From: Lottia gigantea
Lineage: Eukaryota; Mollusca; Gastropoda; Lottiidae
Reading direction: 5' to 3'
Length of the DNA: 64,000 nt
Assembly: GCF_000327385.1 (NCBI RefSeq)
Contig: NW_008707710.1
Span: 1-64,000, forward strand
The notes under the pieces are model-generated. The model did no database searches. It worked only from the letters and a program-made list of their open reading frames with translations, and was not told where the DNA came from. Both the position numbers and the translations under genes were made by a program. This document shows positions 60,266-64,000 of this stretch, piece by piece; within the stretch, counting starts at the first letter, position 1, and each line of letters opens with the position of its first letter.

Positions 60266-60760
60266 AAGAAAGCTTCAGATTCCGCACAAGGAGGGAATTT
60301 TACACATCTTCACTACTCCTCGTCTTCAAAACACCTTTTGCTCAGCACCAGTTTCAGGTGAGCTGTATAACATGACAATTCAAAATGGCGGACGACTGCA
60401 GAAGTGACAGTTCAAACGATGAAGAGCAATAGAGAGTGCAGTTATTTTTGTTGTTATTACTGGTCTGGCTATCAGATATGGTATAGACAGCTTAATCTTT
60501 ATCATGTAGGATTGATTCTGTCACAACTTCACTGGGTGCTGCCATCTTTAAATGCCAATAATGCATGCGCATTGTGCCTGTTTGCCAGAGGTAGTTTCAC
60601 ACAGTAAACCGTACACAATGTACCACTGGCCATAATAAGATAGATAGATATTTTCCACACAACCACAAGTGGCCAAATGCACCCTAAAAGTCACCTGCAC
60701 AAGATGCACAATTAGTCGAGAATAATTGGCGCCATTTTCTCTCTGTGCCTGAAAGGCTGG
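60266..60760. promoter_or_regulatory. Possible promoter region with two convergent YY1-like motifs
   Basis: CAAAATGGCGGAC (60381-60393) fits the YY1 consensus AANATGGCGGC closely. GGCGCCATTTT (60728-60738) is its inverse with one change and is joined to an E2F-like TTGGCGCC. CG-containing words are more frequent here than nearby. In plus sense the first motif would also be a start codon for a 15-residue peptide (MADDCRSDSSNDEEQ, stop at 60430-60432), acidic and serine-rich as many N termini are. The minus-sense start at 60735 gives seven residues. The 67-codon plus-strand frame at 60404-60607 has no recognised domain. Confidence 0.25.
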
Positions 60761-61424
60761 GATTTAACAACAGAATGGGTAGGGTAAACAGGAACTATTT
60801 GTATTGTAAGGGTAAAAAGGCTGGGAATGGTTGTGGGTGCTTGCTTAGTTATCTGTATGTATATGCCAATATTAAAGATCTAATTCTGAAATCTCTTACA
60901 ATTCATGTCACTTATTCAAAAGTCTTCCAGGAATTATGGGCCAATGACCTGCCCTGATGGACAAATAGAGCCAGATTACATGGAACAACCTTAGTTTTAA
61001 GTAATTAATCCTGGTATTATACTACAATATGTAATGGATATAATTATTGATGTATCTCTAAATAGACTCAGATTATATATTGTTTCATACAATTTCTTCC
61101 AATTTTAATCTAAATTATGGAACTACATGTATATTTAAAAACATCCTGTTATGTTATGTTATTAATAATGGCAATAACCCTGAGTTTCTAATTGATAAAA
61201 GTAATCATCAAAACAAAAACAATGGGATTAAATCTGTCATCTCAAGTTGCTATTTTGAAATTCAGGGTGTTCTTCAATGTAATTAAAACTGGAGTAAAAG
61301 TAAAAATAAAAGTGTATAAGGATTACTACCTCAACTGATTTAGTTTGGCCACAATTCTTGTTTATAAAAGATGAAAATTGTATGAAAAATCTGTGATGCT
61401 TTCCACTAGAAGGACACAAAAATC
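60761..61424. other. Unique AT-rich stretch
   Basis: Short frames (60745-60957, 61080-61286) are unsupported. No repeat family is recognised. Confidence 0.4.
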
Positions 61425-61780
61425 TTAAAGGAACAGGTTTGCCATTCTTTTAGACCAATCATACTTTAGTCTCAGAAACAGGAATTTTTTTAGCTAAGCT
61501 AATTAGTTATAGTGTTCACATCTCACTGTCAAAATTTGAGCCTTTAAATCCATGTGTGTCCAGAATTATCTGTGTTTAAATGTTAAAATGATGACTCGTA
61601 ATTTTAAGATACTCTTTGATATAAAGAAAAAGACATATATAGAAATAGTGAGTAAAATTACTAGTTCGAATTAATTTAAAGGAATTATGCAATTTTCGTA
61701 CATTTCTAGTACTTCTGAAGACTATTACTTATATTCAAGACTCAAATCAACCTCCAAAAATTGCATACCTGTCTCTTTAA
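61425..61780. mobile_element. MITE-like family B, complete copy
   Basis: The ends are inverted: TTAAAGGAACAGGTTTGCCA at 61425 against TTGCATACCTGTCTCTTTAA ending at 61780, about 16 of 20 positions pairing. TTAA stands at each tip, which fits a TTAA target duplication (piggyBac-type), although the tips alone cannot decide where the element ends. It is 356 bases long with no transposase frame. The partial copy at 42100-42345 shares the internal sequence. Confidence 0.8.
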
Positions 61781-61978
61781 GCACTAATATGAAATTCAGA
61801 ACCACTTAGAGAAATAACTGTTCAAAAAATGTCAATAACCTTAGTCAGTAGATTCTGTTTATGTTGAGTAACATATTGTGTGACTTGGTTCCATCTTAAA
61901 GATTTCAATTAATGATTTTTGCCTTAAAATATTTAACAAGAAATTGGAGGTTGTTGATCTTTAACAGAAGTTAATTCA

Positions 61979-62618
61979 CATATCATTAAGGCTGCAACGA
62001 TTCACCGTTGAATAGATGAACCGCGATTCGTTCCTTCTTATCGATGCATTGCGGAAGAAAAAAATAATCGCGATACATCGGCCGGATTCTCATAAATATA
62101 ATTAACTCCCTTTAATGACTAAGAGCACGAAATCCTCGCGTATTTGAGAAATTATGTCATGTTCAAATGTTAAAAAATTGCTTTTCATGTATTAATTTGT
62201 CTTCAGCATTTTTAATTTTTGTTAAAAAACGATGAAAAGAGAACATGTTAATATGCCAAGTGGAAGCTAATCGCATGGGATCTGATATAAACTTTTTCTT
62301 TTTCCAACGTAATATGTGTTTGCATAGTCATAAAATAATTTCACGAAGCTGTATTCGATGGTTTGATATTTTATTTATTTTTTTGAAGAAATTTGTTTGT
62401 CCTTGTGTGTCACAAATGATGAAAAGTGAGTTTTGTACTTCTAAGCGTGCTAAAATAATTTAAACTGTGTTAAAATGTTATTAATTATCAGTTTTCTTTT
62501 TCTTTCCCTTTTAATCAAAGAATCGCGATTTATTATCGCAATAAATCGTATCGTTACATGAGTATCGTTCAGTGTATCGGATCGCCACTTTAGGAATCGT
62601 TGCAGCCCTACATATCAT
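61979..62618. mobile_element. Non-autonomous hAT element with 8-base target duplication
   Basis: CATATCAT stands at 61979-61986 and again at 62611-62618. Between them the element (61987-62610, 624 bases) begins TAAGGCTGCAACGATTCA and ends GGAATCGTTGCAGCCCTA, inverted with two mismatches in 18. Eight-base duplications and GCTGCAACGATT-type ends are typical of hAT elements. Both subterminal zones are rich in ATCG/CGAT words (for example AATCGCGATACATCGGCCGG near 62072 and AATCGCGATTTATTATCGCA near 62521). The middle is AT-rich with a 72-codon frame that does not resemble a transposase, so mobility would need an enzyme from elsewhere. The perfect duplication points to a fairly young insertion. 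Confidence 0.92.
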
Positions 62619-63036
62619 TAAGGTCTTTTTTACCTTAAGAAAAGGTGAATCTTTTAGTTAGCTTTATATATTCTCTCTTGTATCGGTCAAATTCAGAATT
62701 TCTGATTTTGAAGTTAAAAATTGGAAATACCAGATAATCACATTTTTTGGGGAGAAAATGTCTGATCTTCAAATATTAAATGCTATTCAAAAAACAGTAT
62801 AAATATGTAATTTCTTCTGTAAACAAGTTTAAAGTAAATATTGAATTTAAAAATTTAAACTTTTGAAATACCAGCAAATCCCATTTCAATTTCTTGGGAT
62901 TAATTTTAATTCAGAATACTGCTTTTCTTTTGAAAAAACAAATTTAGCAGAGATTTTTTTTTATCTTTAATGCTATTGGTAAGGATTATACAATTGTTGA
63001 TTTAAAAAAAGAAAAAAAAAGGCAAAATAATGCTAG
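62619..63036. other. AT-rich spacer
   Basis: Nothing is recognised beyond A/T runs. Confidence 0.4.
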
Positions 63037-63210
63037 TATTTCTAATTATTTACTCTTCATATCCAAAAAAAAAACCAAAAAGACTCAAAAAAAACATTTA
63101 AATTTATGTTCAAAATAACAATGAAGCAGTTATAGTATCTGAAAACATTTCTAATTATTTACTCTTCAAAACCAAAAAAAAAAAAAAAAATTTCAATTTA
63201 TGTTCAAAGT
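63037..63210. repeat. Two-copy duplication with A-rich runs, step about 110 bases
   Basis: TTTCTAATTATTTACTCTTC occurs at about 63037 and 63148. Each is followed by an AACC/A-rich run and TTTAT-GTTCAAA (63099-63114, 63196-63208). The A runs differ in length. Confidence 0.85.
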
Positions 63211-64000
63211 TTTATTTTTTTAGACTTTATTGACAAAAGAAGTATGGGCCATTGATGGAACATGAAACACATATAACAAAACTTTTTACCACAGTCTTAA
63301 AACAATTATCTCTGAAGATATAAAATACCCAAAAAAATTGTCAGTGTAACATCTTGACTTTGAATGACACAGTTAAAAAAAATGTTCCCATTTTCAATTA
63401 TAAAAACCAGTTAATAGAAAACTGGAAGCCATCGAAGTCAAGAAATAAAATAGTTTCAACTAATCTGATTGATGTAATGTCACTTCCCAGTAGGATTAAA
63501 TCAACTGTTTTTTTTTTAGCCAATTTTCATTCCTTCGTACGTTAGTTCTATTTTTTATGCCTGACAATCTTGAACTGATACTCAGAAAACAGACTCAATG
63601 TGTACAAGAGATTAGAAATCTGCAGGTTTAGAAGGATTTATGAGGCAAGATGGAAGAATTAGAAAATGGAAATGTTGAAGAGTTTTGCTGCCACTTTACA
63701 ATTTAGTTTTAAGATTTGAATTTGTTGAACTCTTGTCAATCATTCTGAGAACCATTCCATTTGAGACTACCGAGGTGAGATGGTCTCAGAATAGTTCTCA
63801 GAACAGAACAGAACAGAAAAATTTGGTATTCCAGGAACAGTTTGTTGCGCATGTGCCTTTACACTTTGACTTTTCTCCTCCGTTTCTGTAACCATGCAAA
63901 TAGTTTTCATCAAGGTTACCAGGACATCTATAATTACCTCTGTGGAATGAAGAGTTCCATTAATATATATCTGGGAGTAGCAGACCATTCACACATTATA
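63211..64000. other. Unique stretch at right edge
   Basis: There is an ACAGA-type run (CAGAACAGAACAGAACAG) at 63800-63818. CTACCGAGGTGAGATGGTCT and nearby ATTCTGAGAACCATTCCATT (63743) with CAGAATAGTTCTCAGAA (63785) form a weak inverted pair. Frames at 63354-63545, 63685-63891 and 63767-63988 are unsupported. Confidence 0.4.

Noticed and set aside
1-64000. LTR retroelements, endogenous viral copies or Polintons
   Set aside because: No long terminal repeats, primer-binding sites, or reverse transcriptase, integrase or capsid-like frames were recognised.
1-64000. rRNA genes or bacterial operons
   Set aside because: No rRNA-like stretches, no closely packed long frames and no ribosome-binding-site pattern were seen.

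Overview
The window looks like nuclear, mostly non-coding DNA from an invertebrate animal. It is strongly AT-rich. It has no open reading frame longer than about 110 codons, no bacterial-style gene packing, and many eukaryotic repeats: a satellite, several minisatellites, tRNA-derived SINEs and small DNA transposons with inverted ends. The SINE body ends in a tail that reads GGAGTTTTACGTCC on the opposite strand. It reminds me of mollusc (gastropod-type) SINEs, but that is from memory and unproven. No protein-coding gene can be assigned with confidence. The best coding candidate is a two-exon, signal-peptide-like reading frame on the minus strand at 52562-52970.

Layout. Positions 1-1955 are the right end of a satellite array with a 338-base unit that runs off the left edge. 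A 26-base minisatellite follows at 2640-3106. From about 4 kb to 45 kb the DNA is mostly unique, AT-rich and open-frame-poor, with scattered inserts. The inserts include an intact-looking Tourist-like element (16717-17088), a few SINE fragments, foldback-element copies (25.5 and 30.4 kb), and minisatellites of 28 bases (26.25-26.76 kb), about 54 bases (33.57-34.13 kb) and 41 bases (43.79-44.53 kb). From 45 kb to the right end SINE and MITE density rises sharply. There are eight or more SINE pieces, two more foldback copies, a cluster of palindromes (50.7-51.0 kb), a complete non-autonomous hAT element with an exact 8-base target duplication (61987-62610), and several two- or three-copy tandem duplications with units of 72-84 bases.

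Taken together this reads as a gene desert or a very long intron/intergenic region. The left and central part may hold regulatory DNA, for example a homeodomain-motif-rich block at 12.9-13.16 kb. The right part is a mobile-element-rich zone with two convergent ATGGCG-containing motifs near 60.4 and 60.7 kb that could mark a promoter or first exon. I found no sign of a novel enzymatic or defence system. The most notable structures are the repeat architectures: even variant spacing in the 41-base array, alternating variants in the satellite, and the loxP-resembling palindromes at 50.7-51.0 kb.
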